Shown here in pieces: positions 37,411 through 48,867 of a DNA stretch of 64,000 nt. A program made the position numbers and the translations under genes. The notes under the pieces were generated by a model. The model saw only the letters and a program-made list of their open reading frames with translations. It was not told where the DNA came from and searched no databases. This DNA is from Pohlia nutans (taxonomy: Eukaryota > Streptophyta > Bryopsida > Bryales > Mniaceae): NCBI GenBank assembly GCA_022496805.1, contig CM040085.1:44111811-44175810 (forward strand), given 5' to 3'. Every line of letters starts with the position of its first letter. Positions within the stretch are counted from its first letter, which is position 1.

Positions 37411-39357
37411 CAGTTGGGTACAACATGCTTACGAATTTTTTTGGGCCTGAAATTTCAACATAGTATATAGGAACTTTGAGGAGCTGTAGGAGGTGCAAAA
37501 ATGATTCAATTTTGAAACCGAAAGTTGCTTTGGAATCATATTAAAGAAAGCTTTATAATCATTTTCTACATACTATCTACCATCTGGTGCTTCTCCCCTT
37601 TACTGAAATGATTGCATCTATTCGATTAGGCGTACTTGCAATGAAATTTTGTAATTGCTCCATGGAGACTTCATTCCATATTGCTTCAGTAGTTTTCATC
37701 ATTTCTTGTTTATTTTTTGGTCGGTTGTGGTAGCGGAGCAAATCTTTCACCAATTTCCATAAGTTCGCAATGGGATTGAGGTCCGGTGAGTTTGGAGGTC
37801 AATCAAGTTTTTGAATACCATAAGCTATCCTCCATTGTTGTGTAAGTTTGCTGCAGTGGACTGGAGCACCATCTTCCATAAGTGTGAGCTGATGAGGATG
37901 ACATACATGAAATAGAAGGCACTTGAAGTGCCGTCATAGACATTTTGAATGAAATCAGTTGCTTTTTGTTCACCTCTGAAATGAGAACTAATGGGCTTTT
38001 GTGAAACCCAGTAAAAGCCCCCCAAACCATTATTGAATATCTACCCGATTTGAAAGTGGGTGCTAAGTACTTAGATGCATATGCTTCATGCGGCTTCCGC
38101 CTCACTCTAATATGCCGTGAGGGTTTTCTAAGTTCAAAGGAGGACTCATCAGTCCATATCACATTCTTCCAATCGTTCTCAATCCAATGTCAATGTTCTT
38201 TTGCAAATGTTAATCTCTTCGCTTTGTGATCTATAGTCAAATAGGGTTTTTTACAGGCAATCCTATTGTGAAATCCAAGTTTGCGGATATAGGTGCGTAT
38301 GGTGTTTATATGCATATGGAAAAGGTCTGCAAACATTGCGAGAGTTTGTTGGTAGTCAAAACGAACAAGCCAAGCTAAATCTTGGAATGCACGAGCTGTG
38401 AGTTTTTGAGGAGCGTGGCCGGCTGATTGAGTTTGCATACAACCTTTTAATCTCCATTTTGTGAGGACAATGGAGACAGTAGACCGAGGCATCTGCAGCA
38501 CATCTACAATGTCTTTACACTTCGTTCCTTTCTCTCGCATTGTTACAATGTAAGATCTCTCTTTGTTCGTCAAAGTGCGTTGCCGCATTTTGAGAATCTA
38601 ACCAAGTTAAGAAAGAAAGACTAACCTGTAATTTATGTGTAACTAAACGGTAAACATGACTAAATATGTAAGCGGGACGAAATGGTATGGCAAGATAGAA
38701 GTTCATGTGATATTGCATCACATAAACACTAGCCAGACACAAGTATACACGAGCTAATTACTGCGAATTGCGATCTAATCAGGAGCAGAGTCATACCAGA
38801 CAAGTTATATCAGCAGAGTCAGCCCGGCTAATCACAATCAGCATTGTCCCATATGCTCCAGAGCTGATTGGTGCGTCCTCCGAACTCTGAGCTGCTGGTA
38901 TACCCCCCTTCCCCGAAATTTTTTTCTGAAGGTTAAATCCGAAGTCGTAGTAGCGCCTACTGCGACCCGACGCTAAGCCATGAAACTAATTTATAGTGTA
39001 GTTGATTCAAGCGATTTTTGTAGATGGAAGGAATGGACACCATGGTATATTGACTTCGCACGTCCGAGAAGTGGCATTGGAAAATTGTGGGAAGTGCATC
39101 GCCGCCATGTTTGATGGGACGTTTCAACATAGAAAGTAGGTAGATCCTATATCAAGCGGCCGCATTGATTATGAAGATTGCAAATATAGCAAAAAAAAAA
39201 CTCCTACTAGTAGAGGACTAGAGTAGGAATGTCCCTTCCAATTTGTAGGTCCATAGGTGCCGTATCGAGCACATTACAATTTAGAAAAGGGACAACAAGG
39301 GACCCTGTTTTTTACTAGGGAGGAGCCAAAAATTCGTAAGCATGTTGTACCCAACTA
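37411..39357 (-). mobile_element. Tc1/mariner element, 1947 bp, complete ends with TA target duplication
   Basis: The terminal inverted repeats are about 30 bp (CAGTTGGGTACAACATGCTT at 37411 and its complement ending at 39357), each flanked by TA (37409-37410, 39358-39359). It encloses the dead transposase below. The ~750 bp between the transposase start and the right end is non-coding, longer than usual for Tc1 elements, and may include another insertion. Confidence 0.9.
37560..38588 (-). pseudogene. Tc1-type (DD34E) transposase, inactivated
   Basis: The start MRQRTLTNKERSYIVTMREK at 38588 opens a helix-turn-helix region (KCKDIVDVLQMPRSTVSIVL) followed by a second HTH (FADLFHMHINTIRTYIRKLG). 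An in-frame TGA sits at about 38187. The catalytic core continues with VIWTDESSFELRKPS (first Asp) and GRYSIMVWGAFTGFHKSP. A frameshift then occurs between about 37990 and 37900, after which EDGAPVHCSKLTQQW (second Asp) and NSPDLNPIANLWKLV are readable, with a TGA in place of a Trp codon just before NSPD. The third catalytic acid is Ala (GCG) where Glu is expected in NPIENLW. At least two stops, one frameshift and a lost catalytic residue make it non-functional. Confidence 0.88.
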
Positions 39358-39359
39358 TA

Positions 39360-40204
39360 CAATATGGAACTTTGTGTTTAAGATTGTTTGAACCTCAAGG
39401 CACTTTTCAGATTTATTGGTTGGTTCAAGTGTTGTTGAAGATCAGTGACATTAGTTACTCATTTGGTATCTCACTTTTTTGGTATTAGTTATTCAGTTTT
39501 GATGTTAATGCTTAAAAATGCTCCGATCAATGTTCTGTCTACAGTCTGCTAACTTTGATAAATTAGAATAGGTGGTGAGCATCACCGCTTCAAGCATTGG
39601 AAGATAAATAATATAGTTCTGTGAGTTTTATAAAAAGTTTCTCCAATGTTACTATGAAATTTTAGAAGAGATAATTTGATTATTACTAAGATTTGATTAT
39701 TAGCGTTCACAACGGTTTAGTGAACCACTTGAAAACTCACTTGTTGGTGCTCGTAGGCAAAAAGTTCAGAAAAAAAAGGAACATGGACACAACTTGTCCG
39801 GAGCAAATTAATCAACTTGACTTGGATCTAAATTCAAATTAATAATTAAAAGTGTGTTGAAGTAGGTTTGAAGTAGACCACAAGCCTACCTCAAGATACT
39901 TTTGCTTTATATATTAAATTTTTCTAATTTTTAAAATTCATAGTACTTCTTAATCCCTAAAAATTAAAAAGACCAAATTGGGCCTCATATTTTCCATTAA
40001 GACATTCCTTTCTGATACCATATCATGTTTGGACCCCTCAGAATAAAGCTTCCCAAAAATCCAAATGGCAAAGCTTCTGTGTTCAAAAATACAAGGTAGG
40101 AGCTTCACTGTGACTTATGAATGATTGATCAACGGTAATTTATGAAAAGAATGGCACAATGGCAGCGTATACAATATCTGATCAGTGTGATCAATAACTT
40201 GGTA
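39360..40204. other. Intergenic AT-rich DNA
   Basis: A possible eroded TTAA-family left end (TTAATCCCTAAAAATT) lies at 39950. Nothing else was recognised. Confidence 0.45.
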
Positions 40205-40423
40205 AGGTAGGCGTACCTTAAACCACCAATACACCTAAAACCACCAACTTCTACACCCTTTCTTCATTTTAGGGAGGAAATGTAAGTTGTCGGTACATGA
40301 CTTAACTTTTGAGCAATTGATGCATAAATCATGTAATGAAAGCTTACATTTCCTTCCTGAAATGAAAAAGGGGTGTAGAAGTTGGTGGTTTAGGTGTATT
40401 GGTGGTTTAAGGTACGTCTACCT
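40205..40423. mobile_element. Fold-back MITE with AGGTAG ends, 219 bp
   Basis: The left arm (AGGTAGGCGTACCTTAAACC, CCAACTTCTACACCC) is repeated inverted at the right (GGGTGTAGAAGTTGGTGGTT...GTCTACCT). TA flanks both ends. The interior also folds (GGAAATGTAAG / CTTACATTTCC). Confidence 0.85.
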
Positions 40424-40645
40424 TATCTGAGAGCCGATTGCAGGAACTACATGTAATCATGGAAGAAATTTAATATTGTTACCTTTGTAGATAAGCTCTG
40501 TTTGCAAACTAAGTTATACATTAATTCTGCGTTTCTGGTTTTCCAAGTGCTTTGACCATCACGCACTTCTTGGGATCTAAGATTTCTCTTTGTTTTGAAT
40601 ACTTGTAAATGATCGAGCCAATTTTGATATACAGTCCAAATGACA

Positions 40646-41211
40646 TTAACCCCTAACTGCCTAAGCGTCCATTTTTTGGACGATGTACAGATTTCATCCA
40701 TAATTTCTCATCCGTCATGCACTTATAGCAGTGTGGAATTTTTACTGTAGATTCTATGGGAAGTTAGCTTCATGCATATGTGATCCGATTAAGTTGTGAA
40801 AATTTTATGCCTCATTTCATGTTCTAGTGGTTCACCCAAAATTTTGAAGATTTCAGTGTAAAAGTGCTCTAAAAAAAGTCAACTCATAAAATTAAGCAAC
40901 CAAAAAATCTCCAAAAATCACTACACTTAGAGTATTACATTTCAACCAATCACAATGAATTTCATCCGTAGATTGTCAATATCTTATTCGTAATTGAATT
41001 ACAAAATAATTTTGAATTTCACGTTTCAAATTTCATACAAAATTATTGGTAATAGCAATCATATATCTAACCGTATGGATAGAATCTAAAATTCATAATG
41101 TACAACTTTTATTCATATATCAAGTTCAAAATATCCCTCTAAGTTGCATTTTATAATGCATATTTGCAAAACTGCCGAATTTGGAGAGGGCTCTAGGCAT
41201 TTAGGGGTTAA
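40646..41211. mobile_element. TTAA-family element, 566 bp (inverted relative of 6459-7035)
   Basis: It runs from TTAACCCCTAACTGCC to GGCATTTAGGGGTTAA. A subterminal hairpin CGTCCA-TTTTT-TGGACG lies at 40666-40682. The interior matches 6459-7035 in opposite orientation over most of its length. Confidence 0.88.
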
Positions 41212-41217
41212 ACGCCC

Positions 41218-41805
41218 TTAACCCCTAAACGTACCAGGGTGTCTCTGGAATTGACAATTTGAGAAAAAACATCATAAACTACTATTTAGAAGAATATTTT
41301 GGAATTGACATACAAACGAAAGTTCTAGATTTTGAATTTTAGATTCCATCCATACGGTTCGATTCACTAATACTATCACCAGTATTTAATTATAAATTTT
41401 GAAAGTTAAGATTAAAAATTCCTTCTAAATTCGATTACAAACAAAATTTTCATATTTTTTGAGTAAAATTTGTTGGAATGAATTTGAAATGAGATACTTT
41501 TAAACATGGTGATTCTTTGAAATTTTTGTATTTCTTAAATCTATGACCTCATTTTTGCAAGGCCACTTTTGAACTACAGTCAATGCAATTTTGGCTTGGT
41601 CAATGACTTGACATACTTCTACATTTGTAATTTTAGAAAAATATGTAATCAAGTATGACTAAATCCAACCGTTAGATAGGACAACGACTTGGTGAAGAAT
41701 CTCCAAAGAATTTGATGACTTTCATCCAAGCATTGATGAGAACGTGAGAAGGGCTTGAATCTGTTAGTCGTCCACTTTCTGGACGCTCTGACGTTTAGGG
41801 GTTAA
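41218..41805. mobile_element. TTAA-family element, 588 bp
   Basis: It runs from TTAACCCCTAAACGTACC to GACGTTTAGGGGTTAA, only six bases after the preceding element. The hairpin CGTCCA-CTTTC-TGGACG lies at 41769-41785 near the right end. Confidence 0.88.
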
Positions 41806-43019
41806 AATGGCGAGTTCCCAAAAAAAATCTTGCGAGCTTGGTTGGCTAATTAAAACGGAGCCTATGTTGTGACTAGAATATGCCATGGTTAGCAAGCAGA
41901 TTAAATGACATTAGTAGGAATGTTCCAAATAGTATGAGAATATTTGAAAATATTCCAAAATAATATAAAATATTTTGAGAAGATTCCACATATTCCAAAA
42001 AGATTCTATTTTACTATATTAATTTTTTGGGGGTATTTTCCCTATTTATTATATTACGTCATTAACCTCTAAGTGACCGATCGACCATTTTCTAGTCGCA
42101 GCCCAAACAGTAGTGACTGCCCATATTCAGGACATGATATTTTTTCAATTTTTGAATTTCGGGATAGATATCATGTTCTAGTGTTGTTTGATGCATTTCA
42201 TTTGCAATATTGAGGTTTATTAACCCTGAAAGGGCTAATAGGGATAGTACTCGGGGAGGTGACTATCGGAATTTTAGAAAACCACGTGAGATAAAAAATA
42301 GGGTCAATTTAATTCGTTTAGGGTAAAAATTATAATTTTGTTAGATCTGCCATAGCATTGGAAATATTTCCCCTACATGATTACATGTAAAATAGGGTGG
42401 TGGATAATTCCTCCATTTTAGTAATCAGTAGAAAAAAAAAAGGATTATAGACATAGGATCCCTTTAAAAGTGTGTAGTAGGATTAGTAGAATAATTATGG
42501 ATTTGACTACTTGGATGAAGAAGTGTATAGTTTTTGTCCAAATTTGAATCAAGCGCGTTAGTATGGAGGGAAATGTCATGGGATTTTTTTGGGGGAAGGT
42601 CGAATGTGTTGGAGCTCCTCCACGGCCGTTGGATTTTGCAACGGCGCTGAACATGTGCATCAGGATTTTCGGACCCCACTGATTTCGCACGATTTCAGTG
42701 CGATTTCCGATATTTCATGGGTGCGTGTATTTTTCGCACTGATTCCGCATCGTTGCATCATTCATCGCAACTGCATTGATATGACATCATGATCGTACGA
42801 GCGGATATAGTACTGATTCGACACGATTAATACATCTATTGAAAACGTGCGAATTCTTCACTCTGTACAGTTGTCAAATGTCGTGTCTTAATCGTGTTTA
42901 AAGCCACACTGATTCAGTGTGTTTTTCGTGCGACATCATCTTTTCTATATCTAGATTTTTTTTCTTTCTATATCTAAATTTGGTTAAAATTATTTTATTA
43001 AAAAAATTAAAAATTAAAA

Positions 43020-43185
43020 AAAAAATTCTACCCTGCCCGAACCAACTACCCGCGTTGCCTGAATCCGCGGTGGGGCCCACCACGGCTTCCCAAGCTCTAC
43101 CGCCGGTGGCCGGAATCGAACTCGAGATCTCCCAACAACAAACCATACTCTAAACCACTAAACCACCTAGTAGTCTTGATGCAAG
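43020..43185 (-). mobile_element. tRNA-derived SINE
   Basis: On the minus strand GTGGTTTAGTGGTTTAGAGT (A-box region) is followed by GAGTTCGATTCCGG (B box), a short GC-rich body (GTGGGGCCCACCGCGG region) and a T-rich tail. This arrangement resembles plant Au-type SINEs. It is nested in the large TTAA insertion. Confidence 0.65.
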
Positions 43186-43199
43186 CAATAGAATTTTTT

Positions 43200-43830
43200 T
43201 GATAATTATAAAACAATGTAACCATTGGCAATTTCTTTGCCATGTATATTTCAATTTTTTTTCAATTTTTTTTTGCGCTACAACACGCAGGCCTTTTTCT
43301 ATATCTTGAAATTTTTTCAGAATATTTTGATTTTTTTTTTTTTGGCCAAAATCGTGATGGCAGATCACGGCTGCGAGCTGTTTTTTTTTTTTTTTTTTCA
43401 GCGGACTTTGAATGTTTTTAACAATGTGAAAAAAACTTTTTTTCCAAATTTTTTTTTTGCACTATATTATGCAGGACTTTTCTATATCTAGGATTTTTTT
43501 TCAGAATATCATGAATTTATTTATTTTTTGCCAAAATCGTGGTGGCTGTGAGCTATTTTTTTTTAAGCAGACTTTAGATGCTTTTTTGCGATGTAAAAAA
43601 AAAAATCCAATTTTTTTTCAGTAGATCATGCAAGCATTTTTCTATATCTAAAAACAATTTGAAATTTTTGTGAACTATTTTTTTGTTTTGCCAAAATCTT
43701 AAAGGCTGTTAGCTGTTTTTTAATTTTCAGTAGACTTTAGATGTTTTTAGCAATGTAAAAAACTCTTTCTATTCCAAATTTTTCTTGCACTCCATTATAC
43801 AAGGTTTTTTCTATACCTAGAAAAAAATTC
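43200..43830. repeat. T-rich tandem repeat, period ~165-185 bp, four copies
   Basis: A recurring segment (GCACTATATTATGCAGG then TTTTTCTATATCTA, then CCAAAATCGTGRTGGC, then CAGNAGACTTTAGATG) appears four times with many T-run length differences. Non-coding. Confidence 0.75.
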
Positions 43831-44059
43831 AATGGTTTGAATGTTGTAGCAAGCAATTAAAAGTTGCTCAAATTGAGTTCAAAGAAAGTCTGATTTTAAA
43901 CTCAATTTAACTTGCAATGCTTCGAGACATCATGTTTTGGTCGATGCCCCTTATGAGCTGCCCGAGACTAAAAAATTAAAAATTAAATCAAATTATAATT
44001 ATTTTCTAATAGGAAATCAAGTATGCTTTCAAACCCAATTTGAATCGTGCCAATCCAAG

Positions 44060-44606
44060 TTAACCCCTAAACGTCCACGCATCCAGTTTCTGGATGTTTG
44101 TTGGTCAAACCCAATTTTGATCTTGAAGATGACTTTTGTTGCTAATACACCCAACTAAGAAAATGAAGTTTATTAAGTCTAGTTTGTACTCCACTTTTCA
44201 AATCTTAAAAATTCCAATTATTGAGTATTTTATTGCTTGTGCAAGCTTTGTAGCTCAAGGTTTGAATTACACTACATAGGATGTTCACCTTTCGAATTTC
44301 AAAATTTAAATAAAAAATTTCTATGGAAAACATATCATGTGATTCTCCATTGTAATTTGTACCTGCTCCCAAAAAAAATAAAAAAATTTAAAGCTTTTTT
44401 GTAATAAAATTTATTTTTTGAAGTATTTGACTTAAAAATTTGTTAAAAAGGCTGTATTAAATCAAAAAAATCTGAAAATTTCAAGACTGATAGGAAACAT
44501 TCAATTCCATGCATGAAAAATATTACAAAATATATTTTGATAAATCTTGAAGGCTAAATTGTATAGTTTGACTTTCCTACAAAGGAGTGGTACGTTTAAG
44601 GGTTAA
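44060..44606. mobile_element. TTAA-family element, 547 bp, nested
   Basis: It runs from TTAACCCCTAAACGTCC to TACGTTTAAGGGTTAA and lies inside the 42657-45511 element. It has a perfect 7-bp stem hairpin CATCCAG-TTT-CTGGATG at 44082-44098. Confidence 0.85.
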
Positions 44607-45511
44607 TCTCCGCGTAGGGAAACTTTCAAAAAAACAACACCTCTACATTGTCTCGTGTTACAAATTTTACTATTTTGAAAAAGTAATGTTGTCCTTTTCT
44701 GTACAATTTTTTTTCTCCCATGATGAAAAGTACAATGATACCAATAATACCAAATTTGAATTCTAAAAATATAAATTGTAATTTCATTGAAATTTTAATG
44801 TTCAATGCTTCTAAATTCTATAAATGAAGATCTAAAAATGTTTTGGGAAATTAGACCGTAAGGATAATTTAAAAAGATTCTTGGAATATTCTAACATATT
44901 CTAAAATAATATAAAATATTTTGAAAGATTCCAAAAGATTCCAAAAGATAATATTAAAATATTTTTGATATTTTCTCTATTTATTATATTTCATCAATAA
45001 ATCAATAGTTTTAAAACACTATAAACTTTTTTTGTCGAGAAGTATGACATGCTAATGTAGTGCGAAAACACATCCTTGAACGCGAGTGACGTCGAGAAAT
45101 ATAAGTCACTCATTCTCAAATTGAAAACTTGTACGATAACTACACGGATGTCGTACGACAATAATTTGCATTATAATAGATACTGAAATCGCACGGATAT
45201 AATAAAAGGCATTAATATGATACGTATACGATACTAAATCCGCATTAACTAAAACCGCATGTTATCCGTGTCTTATTAGCCATGTAATGTAGATACACGA
45301 TTAACGCACGGATTCCGTTAAGCACGACTTTCGTGCGAAAACAACACTTTTTTCATAATCATTGAAAAGACACTGCATTGACATCCTAGTAATACATGTC
45401 ACTTCCGTACCATAACGACACTTCTAAATGCACGTATGACGTGCGGAATCAGTGTTCAACGATAAACGCACTGAAATCGTGCGAAATCAGTGGGGTCCGA
45501 AATTCCTGATG

Positions 45512-47160
45512 TGGGACCTCGTTGGATGTTTAGAACTTGACAGCCTCTACCGTCACCCTCAACTGCTTCATGCGATCGGTTTTAGTTTTGTCACAAGCTT
45601 AGCCCTCGATTGTCAAGCTCATGCTTTTTCTGAACATTTCTAGGGTTTCTTTCATGCACAGTGGCCTCTGCCTTTGCAATGTTTTCTGCGTGTATCTGGT
45701 TTAATGAGCATTTGAGCACTTGATGATTGAAGTGCTAAGCATGTATTAGATTTTTCAAATGCATGAAGATGATGAGTTAACTCTCAATCCAAATTCAGAG
45801 AAAGCTAGGTATTATGTTTTCCTAAACCTTGAATTTGCATCCTTTTTTGTTGTTTGGTCTTGTATAGATTTCTGAATGAGCATGTTCAATTCTCTAAATC
45901 TAAAAATCTAGTATTCTGGTCATAGAATTATAGGAACTAAAGGTGGCATATGGTTTATTCTTCATCCTTTTTGTTGTTGCTCTTACTTGTCTTGCTAGTA
46001 GTGTCCAATATGCCAACATTATATTGATTGCCATTTTGCTACAACAGCCCTTTCTAAACAATCGATAGTACGCTACAACATTTGGCAACCTTACTATGGT
46101 AGAGTTGGAGGATTGCGCTTTGCCTTGGAGGAAGACAAGGTGGAGTGGTTGGAGACTTCGAAGGTTGCCCCCCTCATGGCATTAGCTAGTTTTAGATATT
46201 CGTCGTCATTGGTGCTAAACCTTTCACAATTTATTAGTCTTATCATGACATTGTAGAGGATGTTGAATATGTATCTTCATAGTATTGGAGGGTGCATATT
46301 TGTATCCAAACCCTTCACATTGTAAATGTTTGTTACAAAGTTTGAATGGGACGATAGTTGAATGTGTTTGTGAACACAATTAAAGTAAATGTTTTTATTT
46401 TTTGTGTTTAGCTCTCTTGTATTTGAATGCAACCTTGTTTTTTTGGAAGTAGGTAGTTGTGCAAATTTTCATGTCTTGTCACAACTAATTGTATTTCATG
46501 TTTTGTTCTATCTGTGTTTACAACTTGTCAATTTTAGCTTGTATATTTTGTTATCTCCATGTTTATTGGTAATCCTTTAACTAGTATCCAAGTGCTATTG
46601 GTTGTGTTTTGAATGGTACTTTCAATGGTTTAGGATTGGTATTACTAATTGAAACCATATGAATGACAATTTGAATGATATAGAATGTTTGTTGCTCACA
46701 TAGTCGGTTTCGCAATGCTACAGTATTCCGTCTACTATTTGGTACTTGTACGACTTATAAAAAAAAAAATTTGCCACAAATTAGCCTCTCTAAACAATTA
46801 CAAATAAATATAGGGTGCTAAAAAATACGTCAAAGTAGCTTTATATCTACAAATAGGGAGGGAAAAAATGTTAAGAGGTGCATAAATATCTCCCTATTAA
46901 ATACCCCATTATTGCACATAGTTACAAAATGTAAGGGGGTGTGATCGCCTTGAGGGATAGTAGATACGTTGGCGTATATTTGACATCTACTGTAAATAGA
47001 AAATTCCAAATTGAGATCCTAATAGCTCATTAAAATCATGTTGGCGTGAATTTTAACTTCACTTTTGATCTTAAACCATAGAAGGTGTGGAACCATGTTA
47101 AATACAATAGAATATTGGTGTATAATACTGGTCAGAAAGGGCTCTTTGGACCTTTAAAGG
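45512..47160. other. Unassigned right part of the large TTAA insertion
   Basis: 45600-45680 has a gene-leader-like composition (CTAGGGTTTCTTTCATGCAC), perhaps a captured promoter or leader fragment. No multi-exon coding pattern was found. Confidence 0.4.
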
Positions 47161-47536
47161 TTAAGGAATTTTCCAAAGACAAACACCTCAACATTGTCCT
47201 AGTGTTATAAAACTTTCTATTTCAGGAAAGTAATGATGTTCTTTCATTTGAAGTTTTTTATTTTTTTTATTTTAGAATGTCTAGTTTTTATCAATCATAC
47301 AAAATTTCAAATTCTAAAAATAAAATTGTAATTTTGGTGAATGTTAAAAGGTAAATGCTTCTAAATTCATTAAATGAGTATCTAAAACTATTTTTGGAAG
47401 TTTGACCGTATAGATAATTACTAAACATCATGCTTCTCATTTTCTCTTTTGAACCAAATTTCATCAAAGTTGTAAAAGTAACATTTTATAATACATCTAG
47501 GTTGTGCCCTTACCCCCTTTGTCATTTAGAGGTTAA

Positions 47537-48289
47537 TGCAATTGCTTTACAATATTAGAAACTTTTTTTTGTTGAGAACTATGACACCCTAGTGCAAAAA
47601 CACCTTGAATTGAAATGAAATCACATTTTTTTCACGAAATTTTGTGATTTCTATGAATTTTTAAAGTGGTCTACCTTGAAAATACAAAATTGTCCCTAGG
47701 TGGGGCTATAAACATCCCAAAATGCTCTATAATCATTCAAAATCACCCTAAAGTTGATAAAGAAGATTTGGAGAATTTCAAAGATGTCTTATAAAATGTA
47801 ACTAAAAGGAATATCTTGAACCTGATATATGAATAAAAGTTGTACATTATGAATTTTCTAGTCTATCCATATGGTTAGATCTATGATTATTGTCACCAAT
47901 CTCTTTATATAAATTTGAAACTTAAAATTCAAAATTCTTTTGTAATTTGATTACGAATAAGATATTGACAAGTTGTACACGAAATTTGTTGTGATTGGTT
48001 CAAATGTAATACTCTAAATGTAGTGATTTTCGGAGATTTTTGGTTGCTTAATTTTATGAGTTGACTTTTTAAATAGCACTTTTGTATTGAAATCTTCAAA
48101 ATTTTGGGTGAATCACTACAATATGAAATGAGGCATAAAAATTTAAAAAATCATCTACTTTCTAATCGGATCACACATGCATGAAGCTAACTTCCCATAA
48201 AATATAGAGTAAAAAATCCACACTGCAAAAAGTCAATGACGGATGAGAAAATTGTCCACTTTCCGGACAGTTGGAAATTTAGGGGTTAA
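47537..48289. mobile_element. TTAA-family element with clear right end only
   Basis: The right end TGTCC-ACTTTCC-GGACA...AATTTAGGGGTTAA is at 48253-48289. The interior from 47800 matches 6459-7035 (ATGAATAAAAGTTGTACATT; GATTACGAATAAGATATTGA). The left terminus is eroded. Confidence 0.65.
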
Positions 48290-48867
48290 ACAACCCTATT
48301 TACACCTAATTCTACCCATTTACACTCAAGGAATCTACTTGATTGCCGTGCTAAATTACTTCCTTCATTGTCTTAATTGCTTAATTATCACTTTGTGATT
48401 TCATTTTTATTCATTGAAATACCAAAAACCGCTTTATTTACATTCAATTCCACCTATCACTTAGTGCATTTAGTATTCATTTGAAGTGAGGTGGAATTAG
48501 GTCAATCCCAAGGTGGAATTGGGGGTCAATAATAGGGTGCAAAATTGTGTCTTGGATGGTTTATGTCTACCTTACCTCCAACAAATTCTGTAGTCACAAT
48601 GGTTTTTGGACTGGTGTTGTAATTATGTTGTTATTGTTAGACTGCGTAATTTTTGTGATTATGTTGTTTCTGTTAAGTCGGACTACGTAATTTTTCTTGG
48701 GTTATATTATTACCTTTTTGGGGTCTTATTATATTCCAGAATATATCTTATTACTCTCTTCACTTCATCTACCTCCAAATCAAGACACATATGTATATAA
48801 CCTCAAACTTTTTATGAAAAATTAGCTTTATTAGTCAGGGCATTCCAGGTTATCATCGAAATCCCCA
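48290..48867. other. AT-rich intergenic DNA
   Basis: No gene, RNA or element ends were recognised. Short GGTGGAATT repeats occur near 48490-48530. Confidence 0.45.

Larger units (their letters stand above)
42657..45511. mobile_element. Element bounded by ~45-bp inverted repeats, 2.86 kb
   Basis: CATCAGGATTTTCGGACCCC ... TTTCGCACGATTTCAGTGCG at 42657-42702 is repeated inverted at 45467-45511. Related CACTGATTCCGCA-type motifs recur inside both ends (42700-42920, 45060-45460). No target duplication was identified and no transposase is visible. The superfamily is unknown. Confidence 0.7.
42220..47164. mobile_element. Large TTAA-flanked insertion (4937 bp between TTAA copies), piggyBac-like by target site
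   Basis: It is flanked by TTAA at 42220-42223 and 47161-47164, the duplicated target in the host element. The ends are CCCTGAAAGGGCT at the left and GGACCTTTAAAGG at the right, imperfect inverted repeats. It contains the 42657-45511 inverted-repeat element, a SINE, a T-rich tandem array and a further TTAA MITE. No transposase frame was recognised, so it is non-autonomous or has lost its gene. Confidence 0.75.
42062..47536. mobile_element. TTAA-family host element split by a 4.9-kb insertion
   Basis: The left part 42062-42223 (TTAACCTCTAAGTGACCGATCG) and the right part 47165-47536 (GGAATTTTCCAAAGACAAAC ... CATTTAGAGGTTAA) align end to end with the uninterrupted copy at 23592 onward. The hairpin CGAC-CATTTTCTA-GTCG is at 42083-42099. 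Confidence 0.85.

Noticed and set aside
42220..47164. Search for a piggyBac transposase inside the large TTAA element
   Set aside because: No frame with the expected DDE_Tnp_1_7 length or motifs; only short open frames are present.
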